64,000 nucleotides of DNA from Halomonas alkaliantarctica (lineage in GTDB: Bacteria; Pseudomonadota; Gammaproteobacteria; Pseudomonadales; Halomonadaceae), in the NCBI RefSeq assembly GCF_029854215.1, contig NZ_CP122961.1, positions 3,534,001 through 3,598,000 on the forward strand. The letters run 5' to 3'. Of the stretch, positions 19,656-29,907 are shown in pieces. A program made the position numbers and the translations under genes. Below the pieces are notes generated by a model, which searched no databases, was not told where the DNA came from, and was given only the letters and a program-made list of their open reading frames with translations. Positions within the stretch are counted from its first letter, which is position 1. Each line of letters begins with the position of its first letter.

Positions 19656-20102
19656 TTAATGCGTTGTCACCGGCTTGACGTCGAGCACTTCGACCTCAAA
19701 GGTGAGCGTGCGGCCTGCTAACGGGTGATTGAAGTCGACCTCGATACGATCACCGTCAATGGTTTTGACCACACCTGGCAATTCCGTTCCCGCTTTATCG
19801 GCAAACGACATCACCATACCAATTTCCGGGGCTTCATCGCCAAAATCTACCCGTTTGAGGGTCTGAATATTTTGCGGGTTGTGCTGACCGAAAGCATGCT
19901 CGGGGGTTATCTGAAAGGTGCCTTCCTGCCCCGCGGCCAACCCTTTAATAGGGTGTTCAAAACCCGGTGGCAAATTGCCGTCACCAAACTCAAACGTGGC
20001 GGGAGCTTTGTCTTTGGTGGAATCCACCAACGTGCCATCCTCCAGCTTTAAGGTGAAGTGTAGCGTCACTTCCATGCCTTCATCGATCAGGTAGTCGCTC
20101 AT
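19656..20102 (-). CDS. fkpB: FKBP-type peptidyl-prolyl isomerase FkpB (SlpA)
   Basis: A 148-residue SlyD/SlpA-type FKBP, with the split FKBP core interrupted by a flap domain. FEFGDGNLPPGFEHPIKGL and the C-terminal NHPLAGRTLTFEVEVLDV are typical. Start at 20102 (MSDYLIDEG) rather than the ATG four codons earlier. No His-rich metal tail as in SlyD, which supports FkpB. It sits between lspA and ispH, the conserved order. Confidence 0.93.
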   Translation of the reverse strand: MSDYLIDEGMEVTLHFTLKLEDGTLVDSTKDKAPATFEFGDGNLPPGFEHPIKGLAAGQEGTFQITPEHAFGQHNPQNIQTLKRVDFGDEAPEIGMVMSFADKAGTELPGVVKTIDGDRIEVDFNHPLAGRTLTFEVEVLDVKPVTTH

Positions 20103-20121
20103 CGCAGTTCTCAACGTTCGA

Positions 20122-20664
20122 TTAATGGGAAGCGTTGGCCGCTTTTTTGCGCCTACGCTCGCCCATAATGGATTCCCAGATTAAAACGACCGCCCCCAGG
20201 GTAATCGCTATATCCGCCACATTAAACGCCGGGTAGTACCACCCGGCGACGTGAAACGATAAAAAGTCGACCACATAGCCATGCACCAGGCGGTCATAAA
20301 GATTGCCTAGCGCCCCACCAATAATCAGCGGCAGCGCTATCGCCAATAGTTTTTCATCATGTTTGATGCGTGTAAGCCAGATCGTTAAGCCCACGCTAGC
20401 GCCAATCGCAATCAACGCGAACAACCAGCGCTGCCAGCCAGGATGCGTGGCTAAAAAGCTGAACGCCGCGCCAGTATTGTGTAGCAGCGTCAGATTAAAG
20501 AAAGGCAGCACTTCTACCGGCTGGGCATAGCCCAACTGACTGCTGGCCACGTATTTGGTGGCCAAATCAAGCACGATCACCGCCGCTGCCAGCCATAGCC
20601 AGCGCAGCGGCCGGTGCATCGTTGGCCGCGCGTTTGTATCAGGCGTATCAGTTTGACTAGGCAT
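20122..20664 (-). CDS. lspA: Lipoprotein signal peptidase LspA
   Basis: Signal peptidase II of 180 residues with four transmembrane helices; it cleaves prolipoproteins in the inner membrane. The active-site regions NTGAAFSFL and [15 protein letters not shown] plus FNVADIAI contain the two catalytic Asp. The frame is open far upstream into ileS, but the ATG at 20664 (MPSQTDTPD) gives the proper length, overlapping the ileS end by 8 bp. Confidence 0.95.
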   Translation of the reverse strand: MPSQTDTPDTNARPTMHRPLRWLWLAAAVIVLDLATKYVASSQLGYAQPVEVLPFFNLTLLHNTGAAFSFLATHPGWQRWLFALIAIGASVGLTIWLTRIKHDEKLLAIALPLIIGGALGNLYDRLVHGYVVDFLSFHVAGWYYPAFNVADIAITLGAVVLIWESIMGERRRKKAANASH

Positions 20665-23503
20665 AGTAACGAATCTCACCGCTGCCTTCGGGGAGGTTAC
20701 TGATACAGCGACCACATAGATCCGGATGATCAGCATGAGTACCCACATCCGGGCGATGATGCCAGCAGCGCTCGCACTTGGTGTTGTCGCTGGCTTTGAC
20801 GGCGACTTTAAGACCCTCAAGCTCTGTGGCTTCTACATCGCTTGCATCAGTCTCACTCACATCAGCCAGGGGTTTCAGCGTGACTTCGCTTGTCAGCATC
20901 ACAAAGCGCAGTTCATCACCCAGTTTAGCCAGCGTCGTCTGCAGGTCATCGCTGACATACAGCGTGACTTCAGCTGCCAGGCTGCCTTTAATGACTTTGG
21001 CATTGCGGGCATCTTCCAGACACTTGTTGACTGAGTGCTTAACCTCCAGCACTTGCTCCCAGAAAGCACGACCCAGCTCAGCGCTCTCTTCCAGGCTGCC
21101 AAGTTCAGAGTAGTAAGTCTCCAGCAGCACACTGTCGCCGCGCTTGCCGGGGATGTTCTCGTGAATTTCTTCGGCAGTGAAGGAGAGAATCGGCGCGACC
21201 CAGCGGCTCAAGGCTTCCACCACGTGATACAGCGCGGTTTGTGCACTGCGGCGTGCCAGCGAGTCGGTTTGCGTGGTGTACTGGCGGTCTTTAATCACAT
21301 CCAGATAGAAGCCGCCAAGCTCACGGGCGCAGAAACCATGTACCTGTTGGTAAACATCCAGGAAACGGTACTCTTCGTAGGCTTTTTCGATCCGCGCCTG
21401 CAATTGGTGAGCACGATCCACCACCCACTGATCCAGTGCCAGCATATCGCCAAACGCTACTTGGTTTTTCTCTGGATCGAAGCCGTTAAGGTTCGAAAGC
21501 AGGAAGCGAGCCGTATTCCGGATCCGACGATACACATCGGAAGTGCGCTTCAAAATCTCGTCTGACACCGCCATTTCACCGGAGTAGTCGGTGGAAGCGA
21601 CCCATAGGCGCAGGATATCGCCGCCCAGCTTGTCCATCACTTCCTGGGGCGCGACCACATTGCCTAGCGACTTGGACTGCTTGCGGCCCTGGGAGTCGAC
21701 GGTAAAACCGTGGGTCAACAACTGACGATACGGCGGATGGCCATCAATGGCAGAACCGGTGAGCAGCGACGAGTGGAACCAGCCACGGTGCTGGTCAGAG
21801 CCTTCCAAGTACAAGTCAGCCCGCGGGCCGCTTTCATGGCCGTGCGGATGGGAGCCGCGCAGTACATGGCGATGTGTGGTGCCGGAATCGAACCAAACAT
21901 CGAGTGTATCGGTGACCTTGTCATAATCCGCCGCTTCAGCACCCAATAGTTCCGCGGGGTCGAGTTTGAACCAGGCGTCGATGCCTTCCTGCTCAACGCG
22001 CTTGGCAGCCTCTTCCATCAGTTCAACGGTACGCGGGTGCAGGTCGCCGGTTTGCTTGTGTAAGAAAAACGGGATCGGTACGCCCCAGTTACGCTGGCGG
22101 GAGATACACCAATCCGGGCGGTTGGCGATCATGCTGTGCAGACGCGCCTGCCCCCAGGCAGGCGTAAACGCCGTGGCTTCGATACCTTCAAGGGCACGTT
22201 CACGCAGCGTTTTGCCGTCTTTGCCTTGAATATCCATGCCCACAAACCACTGCGCCGTGGCACGGTAGATCACCGGCGTTTTATGGCGCCAGCAGTGCAT
22301 GTAGCTATGTTTGATCGGAATATGCGCCATCAGCGCACCCACTTCGCGCAGCTTTTCGACGATCTGGGGGTTAGCCTTCCAAATCATCTGGCCGCCGAAG
22401 AACGGCAGGTCGTCAACGTAAACGCCGTTGCCCTGCACCGGGTTGAGCATGTCGTCAAACTCCATGCCATGCTCGCGGCAGGTGATAAAGTCATCCATGC
22501 CGTAAGAGGGTGCGGAGTGAACGATACCGGTGCTGCCCACTTCAGACTCGACGTACTCTGCCAGATAGACAGGAGAGAGACGATCATAGAACGGGTGACG
22601 GAAATTGATCAGATCAAGATTCTTGCCTTGAGTGGTAGCAATCACTTTACCTTGCAGGCCAAAGCGCTCTAGGCAGCTCTCCACCAACTCTTCCGCCAGC
22701 AGCAGCAAACGCTCGCCAGTATCGACCAGTGCATAGGTGAACTCTGGGTGAACGTTAAGCGCTTGGTTAGCCGGAATGGTCCACGGCGTGGTCGTCCAGA
22801 TAACCACTGCCGCTGGCTTGGCCAGCTCGGGTAAGCCAAAGGCGGCGGCGAGCTTGTCGGCATCTTCTACCGGGAAGGCGACATCGATAGCGTCAGACTT
22901 TTTATCTGCGTACTCGACTTCGGCTTCCGCCAGGGCTGAACCACAGTCAAAGCACCAGTTGACCGGTTTCAAACCTTTAAACACGTAACCCGCATCGACC
23001 ATCTCGGCCAAAGCGCGGATTTCGCCCGCTTCATTGGCGAAATCCATAGTGCGGTACGGGTGATCCCAATCACCGATAATACCCAAGCGCACAAAGTCGG
23101 CCAGCTGTGTTTCAACCTGGGCACCCGCGTATTCACGGCAAAGCTCACGGGCGTGTTCCGGCGCCAGGTGCTTACCGTGAGTGGTTTCTACTTTGTGCTC
23201 AATGGGCAAGCCGTGGCAGTCCCAGCCGGGCACATAAGGCGCATCAAAACCGGCTAAATTCTTCGATTTAACGATAATATCTTTCAGGATTTTATTAACG
23301 GCGTGACCAATATGAATACTGCCGTTAGCGTAGGGAGGGCCATCGTGCAGCACAAACAGCGGCGCGCCCGCACGCGCTTCCCGCAGGCGCTGGTAAATAT
23401 TCATATCCTGCCACTGAGAAACTCGCCCTGGCTCCTGCTTAGGCAGCATGCCGCGCATGGGGAAATCAGTTTCAGGCAAATTCAGCGTGTGCTTATAATC
23501 CAT
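20657..23503 (-). CDS. ileS: Isoleucyl-tRNA synthetase
   Basis: A class Ia synthetase of 948 residues. HIGH-type motif [11 protein letters not shown] at about residue 58-68; KMSKS-type motif is KQSKSLGN near 605. The C-terminal zinc finger has CERCWHH and [10 protein letters not shown]. The start at 23503 ([18 protein letters not shown]) matches the family N-terminus. A longer frame enters ribF, with an alternative ATG eight codons upstream inside the ribF end. Bacterial type 1 IleRS, expected to be mupirocin-sensitive. Confidence 0.96.
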   Translation of the reverse strand: MDYKHTLNLPETDFPMRGMLPKQEPGRVSQWQDMNIYQRLREARAGAPLFVLHDGPPYANGSIHIGHAVNKILKDIIVKSKNLAGFDAPYVPGWDCHGLPIEHKVETTHGKHLAPEHARELCREYAGAQVETQLADFVRLGIIGDWDHPYRTMDFANEAGEIRALAEMVDAGYVFKGLKPVNWCFDCGSALAEAEVEYADKKSDAIDVAFPVEDADKLAAAFGLPELAKPAAVVIWTTTPWTIPANQALNVHPEFTYALVDTGERLLLLAEELVESCLERFGLQGKVIATTQGKNLDLINFRHPFYDRLSPVYLAEYVESEVGSTGIVHSAPSYGMDDFITCREHGMEFDDMLNPVQGNGVYVDDLPFFGGQMIWKANPQIVEKLREVGALMAHIPIKHSYMHCWRHKTPVIYRATAQWFVGMDIQGKDGKTLRERALEGIEATAFTPAWGQARLHSMIANRPDWCISRQRNWGVPIPFFLHKQTGDLHPRTVELMEEAAKRVEQEGIDAWFKLDPAELLGAEAADYDKVTDTLDVWFDSGTTHRHVLRGSHPHGHESGPRADLYLEGSDQHRGWFHSSLLTGSAIDGHPPYRQLLTHGFTVDSQGRKQSKSLGNVVAPQEVMDKLGGDILRLWVASTDYSGEMAVSDEILKRTSDVYRRIRNTARFLLSNLNGFDPEKNQVAFGDMLALDQWVVDRAHQLQARIEKAYEEYRFLDVYQQVHGFCARELGGFYLDVIKDRQYTTQTDSLARRSAQTALYHVVEALSRWVAPILSFTAEEIHENIPGKRGDSVLLETYYSELGSLEESAELGRAFWEQVLEVKHSVNKCLEDARNAKVIKGSLAAEVTLYVSDDLQTTLAKLGDELRFVMLTSEVTLKPLADVSETDASDVEATELEGLKVAVKASDNTKCERCWHHRPDVGTHADHPDLCGRCISNLPEGSGEIRYYA

Positions 23504-23510
23504 GGTCTGG

Positions 23511-24623
23511 TCAGCCGTTGTTAGCATCGGCGGCATCATCCGCCGAATATGAATCAGAAGAAATCGTATTTGAAGACACCGCACTTGAAGACATGGCACT
23601 TGAAGACACGGCCTCCCGCCCAAGCGGGGCCGAGGCCAGCGGAAGAGAATAGTCCTGTTCCGAGTGCTCCTGGTCAGCGCTGCTTTGCCCACCAACAGCC
23701 TCCGTTAAATAGTGGCGAGCGCGGGCCTGGTCACGTTCAATTTGCGCTTTAAGTGCCTCAAGGTCGTCAAACTTCACCTCGCCCCGCAGACGGGCACAGG
23801 GAAACACCGTCATACGTTGGCCATAGAGATCACCTTTAAAATCCAGCAGGTGCACCTCAAGCGTTGGCCGTTTCGAACCTACCGTAGGGCGGAAGCCCAC
23901 ATTCGCCACGGCTGGATAGCGCTTGCCATTTTCCAGTTCAGCCACCACCGCATAAACTCCGCGCAGCGTTAATGGCTGGGGCATCAGCGGCAAGTTGGCA
24001 GTCGGTACACCAATGGTGCGCCCTAACTGCTGGTCGCGTACCACGCGGCCATGTAACGAATAGGCTCGGCCCAGCAAACTCGCGGCGGCGGAGAAATTAC
24101 CGCTAGCCAGCAGCGTGCGCACCCGCGAACTGGAAACCCGCTCGTCATCCACGGTAAAGGTGCGAGTGTGCTCGACGCCAAACCCCTGTTCACGCCCGAC
24201 TTCCGCCAGCAGCGCGAAATCGCCGCGGCGGTCGCAGCCGAAGCGGAAGTCATCGCCCACGACAAGGTGCTTAACGCCCAGCCCATCAATCAGCACCTGA
24301 TCAATAAACTCACGCCCGGTAAGACTGCGCAGCGTATCGTTAAACGGCAGCACCAGCACTTGTTCCGCTCCAAAATCACGCAGCAACCGCACTTTCTCAC
24401 GCAGGCGCGTTAACCGTGGCGGCGCTTGATCACCGGCAAAAAATTCACGCGGCTGGGGTTCGAACACCACCACTGTTAGCGGCACATTCCAGCGCGCCGC
24501 ATGCTCGCGGCATTGCTGCAGAATGGCTTGATGGCCACGATGCACCCCATCGAAATTACCGATGGTGGCAACGCAGCCACGATGAGCCGCTCTCAAGTTG
24601 TGCAGACCTCGAATGACGCGCAT
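23511..24623 (-). CDS. ribF: Bifunctional riboflavin kinase / FAD synthetase RibF
   Basis: Converts riboflavin to FMN and FMN to FAD. The N-terminal nucleotidyltransferase domain carries [11 protein letters not shown] (about residues 22-32) and [12 protein letters not shown]. The flavokinase domain follows with [13 protein letters not shown] and [18 protein letters not shown]. The usual length is about 310 residues; this one has 370. The extra C-terminus is Ser/Ala/Asp-rich and includes pentapeptide repeats. It ends 7 bp before the ileS start. Confidence 0.95.
   Translation of the reverse strand: MRVIRGLHNLRAAHRGCVATIGNFDGVHRGHQAILQQCREHAARWNVPLTVVVFEPQPREFFAGDQAPPRLTRLREKVRLLRDFGAEQVLVLPFNDTLRSLTGREFIDQVLIDGLGVKHLVVGDDFRFGCDRRGDFALLAEVGREQGFGVEHTRTFTVDDERVSSSRVRTLLASGNFSAAASLLGRAYSLHGRVVRDQQLGRTIGVPTANLPLMPQPLTLRGVYAVVAELENGKRYPAVANVGFRPTVGSKRPTLEVHLLDFKGDLYGQRMTVFPCARLRGEVKFDDLEALKAQIERDQARARHYLTEAVGGQSSADQEHSEQDYSLPLASAPLGREAVSSSAMSSSAVSSNTISSDSYSADDAADANNG
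23566..23610. repeat. Three 15-bp tandem repeats in the 3' end of ribF
   Basis: Three direct units of 15 bp (types GTATTTGAAGACACC, GCACTTGAAGACATG and GCACTTGAAGACACG). Because 15 is a multiple of three they encode pentapeptides of the form A-V/M-S-S-S/N and do not shift the frame. Copy number could vary between strains without breaking the enzyme. Confidence 0.85.
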
Positions 24624-24689
24624 GGCACCTCAGCCGTTGGAGGATATAAAGCCTATGATTATAACGAACCCACACCCTAGGATGCAGTG

Positions 24690-26273
24690 TTATGAGTGCA
24701 TTTTAAAATGGCGAACGCGCAAACCCAGTGCAGCCAGCCACGCGAAGTACAGCGAGCCGCCCAGTACCACTAAGCCAGTGACCCAGCTTATCCGTTGCCA
24801 AAGGCCAAACGTGAGCCAAGCCTGCCAGTCGGGGGCCATAAAATAGAGGGCCGCGCACATTAGTCCGCTGCCACCGAGTAGCTGCACCGAATAGCGCTTC
24901 CAACCCGGCTGAAAGACCAGCACGCCCTGCTTATGCAGTAAGTAGCCCAGCAGGCCCGCGTTTAAGAAAGCAGAAAGCGCTGTGGCTAATGCCAATCCGG
25001 CATGAGCCAGCGGCCAAATCAGCAGTAAGTTAAACACCATATTAGCGACCATGGCGATAATGCCTACCTTCACCGGTGTTTTGGTGTCCTGACGGGCAAA
25101 AAAGCCCGGTGCTAATACCTTGATCAGCATAAAGGCCACCAAGCCAAAGGCGTAAGCACGTAGGCTCATCGCCGCCATCTGAATATCGTTGTCAGTCATC
25201 GCACCGTAATGGAACAGCGTGATCAACAGCGGCTCGGCCAGCACTGCCAGCGCCAACGCCGCAGGTAAGCCTAACAGCAATACAATGCGGATAGCCCAAT
25301 CAAGCATCGCCGCAAAGTGCTCCTTGGACTGATCAGCATGGCGTTTAGACAGCGCCGGTAAAATCACCGTCCCAATGGCCACCCCAAACACACCCAGCGG
25401 CAGTTCCACCAAACGGTCCGAGTAATAGAGCCACGACACGCTCCCCGCCGCCAGCAATGACGCCAAAACGGTATCCAACAGCAGGTTAATTTGCGATACC
25501 GACACCCCAAACAGCGCAGGCCCCATGAGTTTCAGTATGCGTCGAACGCCCTCGTGGGCAAAATTAGGCCAGGGGGTAGGCATCAGCCCCAACCGCAGCA
25601 AGAACGGCACCTGAAAAACCAACTGTGCCGCCCCGGCGATTAGCACTCCCCAGGCCAGCGCCATGGCGGGCTCTTCCATAAGCGGCATTAAAAATAGCGC
25701 CGCCCCGATCAGCGAAAGGTTAAGGAGCACCGGGGTAAATGCAGGTACCGCAAAGCGGTCCCAGGTATTCAGTACGCTACCGGAAAACGCGGTGAGCGAG
25801 ATCAGCAATAAATAGGGGAACGTTAAGCGCAGCATATCCGCGGTCAGCGAGAGCTTTTCCGGATCACTGCCAAAACCGGGGGCAAACACCCAAATCAACC
25901 ACGGCGCGCAGAGCATGGCCACGGCGGTAATCAGCGCCAACACCGCCGTTAAGCTACCGGCAGTGGCATTCAGCAGCGCGCGTATCTCCTCCCGGCTACG
26001 CTGGGTAGAGTACTCTGAAAGCACCGGCACAAAGGCTTGATTGAAAGCCCCTTCAGCAAACAGACGGCGCAGAAAATTAGGGATCTTAAAGGCCACGAAA
26101 AACGCATCGGCGCCATCCCCTGCCCCCAACAAGGTAGCGATAACCACATCGCGCGCCAGCCCCATTACCCTCGACAGCATCGTCATGGCACTGACCACAA
26201 GACCCGAGCGCATTAGCCCGCGGCGGACGAATGCGGTGTTTAGAGAAGTGTTGGGTGCTTTCTTCGCCGTCAT
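24690..26273 (-). CDS. murJ: Lipid II flippase MurJ (MviN)
   Basis: A polytopic protein of 527 residues with about 14 transmembrane helices, which flips the peptidoglycan precursor lipid II across the inner membrane. The N-terminal SAMTMLSRVMGLARDVVIA and FRRLFAEGAFNQAFVPVLSEY are family signatures. The ATG at 26273 gives a slightly longer N-terminus than E. coli MurJ. It precedes ribF by 66 bp, the usual gammaproteobacterial order. Confidence 0.95.
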   Translation of the reverse strand: MTAKKAPNTSLNTAFVRRGLMRSGLVVSAMTMLSRVMGLARDVVIATLLGAGDGADAFFVAFKIPNFLRRLFAEGAFNQAFVPVLSEYSTQRSREEIRALLNATAGSLTAVLALITAVAMLCAPWLIWVFAPGFGSDPEKLSLTADMLRLTFPYLLLISLTAFSGSVLNTWDRFAVPAFTPVLLNLSLIGAALFLMPLMEEPAMALAWGVLIAGAAQLVFQVPFLLRLGLMPTPWPNFAHEGVRRILKLMGPALFGVSVSQINLLLDTVLASLLAAGSVSWLYYSDRLVELPLGVFGVAIGTVILPALSKRHADQSKEHFAAMLDWAIRIVLLLGLPAALALAVLAEPLLITLFHYGAMTDNDIQMAAMSLRAYAFGLVAFMLIKVLAPGFFARQDTKTPVKVGIIAMVANMVFNLLLIWPLAHAGLALATALSAFLNAGLLGYLLHKQGVLVFQPGWKRYSVQLLGGSGLMCAALYFMAPDWQAWLTFGLWQRISWVTGLVVLGGSLYFAWLAALGLRVRHFKMHS

Positions 26274-26277
26274 AAGT

Positions 26278-26350
26278 TATCCAGAAAACCGTCTAGAAAA
26301 ACTATCCAGAAAAACTATCCAGAAAAAAGCATCTAGAAAAATCATCCAGA
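26278..26350. repeat. Tandem TATCCAGAAAAAC-type repeats in the murJ leader
   Basis: Six imperfect copies of a unit of about 13 bp (TATCCAGAAAAAC / TCTAGAAAAAC) fill the gap between the rpsT terminator and the murJ start. On the coding strand they read as repeated TTTTTCTGGATAG. They would be in the murJ leader or promoter. No ribosome-binding site is obvious beside the ATG, so the last copy may lie close to the initiation region. Confidence 0.75.
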
Positions 26351-26352
26351 CA

Positions 26353-26380
26353 CAAAAAAACCGGCCGCAGCCGGTTTTTT
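26353..26380 (-). terminator. Rho-independent terminator of rpsT
   Basis: Stem ACCGGC/GCCGGT with a CGCA loop, flanked by seven A on the left and six T on the right. On the minus strand it ends in a T run 16 bp after the rpsT stop; it could work in both directions. Confidence 0.85.
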
Positions 26381-26395
26381 ATGGCGCCTGCCGGC

Positions 26396-26662
26396 TTACG
26401 CCGCCAGTGCTTTAATACGCTTGTTCAAACGGCTCTTCAGGCGAGCTGCTTTCTTCTTAGACAGCACGTCTTTGTCTGCAATACGGTCAACGACCGGCTG
26501 CATTGCCTTGAACTCTTCCATTGCCTTGGCGTGGTCGCCGGTGCTGATCGCTTTCACTACACGCTTGATGTAGGTGCGGACCATGCTACGCTGGCTGGAT
26601 TTCAGGACGCGACGGTTCTCGGCCTGGCGGGCGCGCTTGCGAGCTTGCTTGCTGTTCGCCAC
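26396..26662 (-). CDS. rpsT: 30S ribosomal protein S20
   Basis: An 88-residue, Lys/Arg-rich protein beginning ANSKQARKRARQAE after the initiator; it binds 16S rRNA in the small subunit. The initiation codon is GTG with AAGGAG 8 bp upstream. E. coli rpsT starts with UUG and is autoregulated at translation, so a non-ATG start may serve the same purpose here. Next to murJ, as in many gammaproteobacteria. Confidence 0.96.
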   Translation of the reverse strand: MANSKQARKRARQAENRRVLKSSQRSMVRTYIKRVVKAISTGDHAKAMEEFKAMQPVVDRIADKDVLSKKKAARLKSRLNKRIKALAA

Positions 26663-27132
26663 AGGGTATCTCCTTGGAGAATAAAGGTTGCCGATAAAAC
26701 GGCAACGAAATTAAATATGTGTTCGTCGGCTGCGCTGTCACAGCGCGACGCTTCCGCAACATGACACTTCTATAACCACTGGCCTATAACAACCAGTTGA
26801 TTTGGCAGGTAATTCCCCTACCAAAACATGTAACGGACAGTTGAATTAAGCTGCCCGCCCACGGGTCTTGTCTGAGAGGATGGCGTAGTCTATCACGCGC
26901 TAGGCGTGCTTGCTAGCAGTTGTGGACAGTCTGTTAATGAGATCTGTGGCAAGGTTTCTTGCTCTCGAAGCCGGTGCCATTTGCAGTATTGAAGCACTTA
27001 CCACAAAATCTCACACCATCCATCAAAAATGGGCATAACACCCAGTATGGCCACTGTGATTTGCCTTATTTCCATAAAACAATAACAGGCTATCTTTGCG
27101 AAGCAGCCAACCTCTGGAGAGGAAACATTTCA
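26663..27132. other. Non-coding gap between rpsT and the divergent diguanylate cyclase gene
   Basis: About 470 bp that must hold the rpsT promoter (minus) and the promoter of the gene at 27133 (plus). The plus frame is open from a TTG at 26959, but that stretch lacks a ribosome-binding site and does not look like a protein N-terminus. An imperfect direct repeat CTATAACCAC / CTATAACAAC lies near 26771-26795. I could not assign promoter elements with confidence. Confidence 0.5.
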
Positions 27133-29103
27133 GTGTCACTGCGACGTTTACACACTCGCCTACTATTAGCCGTTTGCATACCATTAATCTTAGTATCGAC
27201 AACGCTGTTGCCTGTGCTTCATGTACATATGGAATCGAGGCTAGACAGCCTGCGGGACGAAGCCGACGCTTTGTTAAAAGCCGGTCAAGAGACGCTAACC
27301 CGCGATATTAATGAGAGCCTAAACTACGCGCTAGCGATTGCTGAGATGCCCGCATTACGGTGGTACCTGGCAGCGCAAGACAGGCCACCACGAGCGGATC
27401 AGGCCTATTCACTGAGCGACCTATCGCAACTTTCAAATTTTTTAAACACGCTGATCAGCCACAACCCGCGCTACACCAAGTTAGTCCTGATTGATAACCA
27501 AGGAAGAGAAGTACTACGCGCACCCAAAAGTAGTGAAACAGGGCCTCGCGTGGGGGGCAATCATCATGCCTTTACCGACTATTTCGAAGAAGCATCCTCA
27601 CTGCTACCGCGTGACCTGTATATCTCGCCACCGGGTCGTAACTTACAGTTCGAGCTATTGGGTAAAGACATTATCCCGGTGGTCAATGTTTCCACACCCG
27701 TTTTTGATGCGGCGGGCGAACGCCGTGGCGTCGTACTTTTAAGCCTTAATTGGGACTACCTCATAATCGCTCTACGCCAAGCGATGCTGCTTGACCAAAG
27801 TGCCAATACGCTTTTAATCGACGCCCAAGGCCGGTGGCTGCTAGATGAAGGCATCCCGCCCCTAAATACGACAAGCTTTGGTAGCGATTTCAGCTCGCTT
27901 TCACCCCTCTATTGGCAAGCTCTGCAGCAGCGCAATGCCGGCCACACCACGGTAGATAACCATCTATTACGTTTTCAAACTGAAGATATACGCACCCAGC
28001 GCTACCGCAGCTTGGCGGGGAGTATTTTCAGTGAAAACAGCTACCATCCCTGGAAACTGGGTGTGACACTACCACTCCCTACTTGGCGCTCGCTAATTGA
28101 AGAAGAGACGACCGTGCTCTGGTTTCTGTTATTAACCTACGGAGTCGCTGTCGCCTTTGGCATATTTTGGGCGTTCAGTAGCCAGCGTCAACGCCAGTTA
28201 CGTAAGGCAGCTCAACGCCATGCCTATGAAGTAAGTGACCTGTACGAAAACGCCCCTTGCGGCTACCACTCTCTGGATACCACAGGGCGGGTGATCAAAA
28301 TGAACCGCACCGAGCTTGCTTGGCTGGGCTACTCTGCCCAGGAAATTATCGGACAACTTGATTATAGAGAGCTGATCACGCCAGAAACGCGCGATCAGTT
28401 TGAAAAAGCTTTTCAAAAAGTGAAAAACAATCAATCCGGTAGCGCAGAGTGCAGCCTATTAACGCGAAACGGCGAGCAGCGCCATGTCATGATTCAGGCA
28501 TCTGCCTTCTATCGCAATGGCCAATTTGTGCATTCGCGAGCTACCGTGTTTGATCTTACCGAGCGCAAACAGCTTGAAGAGAAGCTGCGCGCCCAAGCAA
28601 TGACCGATCCATTAACCGGGGTATTCAACCGGCGTTATTTACAGACCCAAGCGACTGCCGAGATATCACGGGCGCGCAGGCAGAATCACCCCATCGCGCT
28701 CATCGCCATTGATATTGATCACTTTAAGCAGATTAACGATATATATGGCCATGACGTGGGTGATGACGTACTAACAAGCTTCACGAAAATAGTGGCTGAT
28801 TTACTTCGCCAGGAAGACTTGCTATGTAGAGTAGGTGGAGAAGAGTTCGCTCTTTTGCTTCCCAACACCTCGCTTTCACACGCTGAACAGGTAGCCGAGC
28901 GGATACGGAGCACGGCGGCGGCTACTTCTATTAACGTATCAGAAGACCACTCAGAAAAAGTGCTGTGGCTGACCGCATCACTCGGAGTAACGGCTATTTT
29001 AAGCAACGAAAAGACGCTAAAGGCTGCCCTAAAACGCGCCGACATAGGCTTATACCAGGCTAAAGAAAACGGCCGTAACCAGGTAGTCGTTAACGCGGGC
29101 TAG
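27133..29103 (+). CDS. Membrane-bound diguanylate cyclase (Cache-like sensor, PAS, GGDEF)
   Basis: A protein of 656 residues that makes cyclic di-GMP. Transmembrane helix 1 is at about 8-30. A large periplasmic sensor of dCache type follows (about 31-325), then helix 2 (about 327-347), a PAS domain (about 366-475) and GGDEF (about 486-652). The active site reads GGEEF (near 568). An intact inhibitory I-site RQED lies five residues before it, so product feedback is expected. A GTG at 27133 preceded by GGAGAGGA is chosen; an upstream TTG is poor. The 3' end overlaps convergent cysQ by 14 bp. Confidence 0.88.
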   Translation: MSLRRLHTRLLLAVCIPLILVSTTLLPVLHVHMESRLDSLRDEADALLKAGQETLTRDINESLNYALAIAEMPALRWYLAAQDRPPRADQAYSLSDLSQLSNFLNTLISHNPRYTKLVLIDNQGREVLRAPKSSETGPRVGGNHHAFTDYFEEASSLLPRDLYISPPGRNLQFELLGKDIIPVVNVSTPVFDAAGERRGVVLLSLNWDYLIIALRQAMLLDQSANTLLIDAQGRWLLDEGIPPLNTTSFGSDFSSLSPLYWQALQQRNAGHTTVDNHLLRFQTEDIRTQRYRSLAGSIFSENSYHPWKLGVTLPLPTWRSLIEEETTVLWFLLLTYGVAVAFGIFWAFSSQRQRQLRKAAQRHAYEVSDLYENAPCGYHSLDTTGRVIKMNRTELAWLGYSAQEIIGQLDYRELITPETRDQFEKAFQKVKNNQSGSAECSLLTRNGEQRHVMIQASAFYRNGQFVHSRATVFDLTERKQLEEKLRAQAMTDPLTGVFNRRYLQTQATAEISRARRQNHPIALIAIDIDHFKQINDIYGHDVGDDVLTSFTKIVADLLRQEDLLCRVGGEEFALLLPNTSLSHAEQVAERIRSTAAATSINVSEDHSEKVLWLTASLGVTAILSNEKTLKAALKRADIGLYQAKENGRNQVVVNAG

Positions 29104-29878
29104 GCGACCTGCCCCACACCACAAAATCGGGATTGAGTACTTGCTCGGGGGTTGCGTAACTAAGCGGGTGATTGTCCAACGTCACGATGCGACCGCCAGC
29201 CTGCTCTACAACGACCTGTGCAGCACCTGTGTCCCACAAACTGGTTGGCCCAAACCGCGGGTATACATCGGCATTCCCTTCTGCGATAAAACACGCTTTA
29301 AGCGAACTGCCCATCGGCCGAATCTCATGCTTGCCCAATTCACCAAGCCATGCCGACAAACGCAAATTCGCGTGGGAGCGGCTTCCCAGCACGCGCCACG
29401 GCTGCCCTGCTACCGGAGGCAATGACGCCATGATCGGCTGCCACTGCCCATCACCATCGACTTTGAAAGCGCCTAAACGCTTGGCGGCAAGATAGGTAAG
29501 CTTCAAGGCAGGCGCCACCACCACACCGAGCACCGGCCGGCCCTTTTCAATCAGAGCAATATTGACGGTGAACTCATCATTACGCTTGATGAACTCCTTG
29601 GTTCCATCCAGCGGGTCGACCAGCCAATAAAAGCCATGCGCATTGGCGCCTTTAAAGCTCTGGGTATCCTCTTCGGAGAGTATCGGCACATCAGGGGTAA
29701 ACATCTGCAAGCCATCGGCAATCACCTCATGGGCTGCTTTATCGGCCTCAGTAAGCGGGCTTTTATCGGCTTTAAATTCAACGGAGAAGCCTCGACGATA
29801 TATCTGCATGATCGCCTCGCCCGCCTCCCAGGCTAACTGCTCAACACTTTTTAGTAATGCCTTGGTAATGGTGGGCAT
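29090..29878 (-). CDS. cysQ: 3'(2'),5'-bisphosphate nucleotidase CysQ
   Basis: An inositol-monophosphatase-fold enzyme of 262 residues that hydrolyses PAP (3'-phosphoadenosine 5'-phosphate) left by sulfate assimilation. Metal-site motifs: SEEDT (about residue 66), DPLDGTKEF (near 88) and WDTGAAQVVVEQAGG near 214. It lies 29 bp after the ABC ATPase gene, so it probably belongs to that operon. Confidence 0.92.
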   Translation of the reverse strand: MPTITKALLKSVEQLAWEAGEAIMQIYRRGFSVEFKADKSPLTEADKAAHEVIADGLQMFTPDVPILSEEDTQSFKGANAHGFYWLVDPLDGTKEFIKRNDEFTVNIALIEKGRPVLGVVVAPALKLTYLAAKRLGAFKVDGDGQWQPIMASLPPVAGQPWRVLGSRSHANLRLSAWLGELGKHEIRPMGSSLKACFIAEGNADVYPRFGPTSLWDTGAAQVVVEQAGGRIVTLDNHPLSYATPEQVLNPDFVVWGRSPSPR

Positions 29879-29907
29879 ATTAACCTCAGATATTCAGGCG
29901 TTAGCCC

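Noticed and set aside
21035..22672. Long plus-strand frames (176 and 178 residues) opposite ileS
   Set aside because: Shadow frames caused by codon bias in ileS; no ribosome-binding site or protein motif.
26959..27132. Extended N-terminus of the diguanylate cyclase from a TTG
   Set aside because: The extension has no signal or helix, no ribosome-binding site, and a GGAGAGGA sequence sits correctly before the GTG at 27133.
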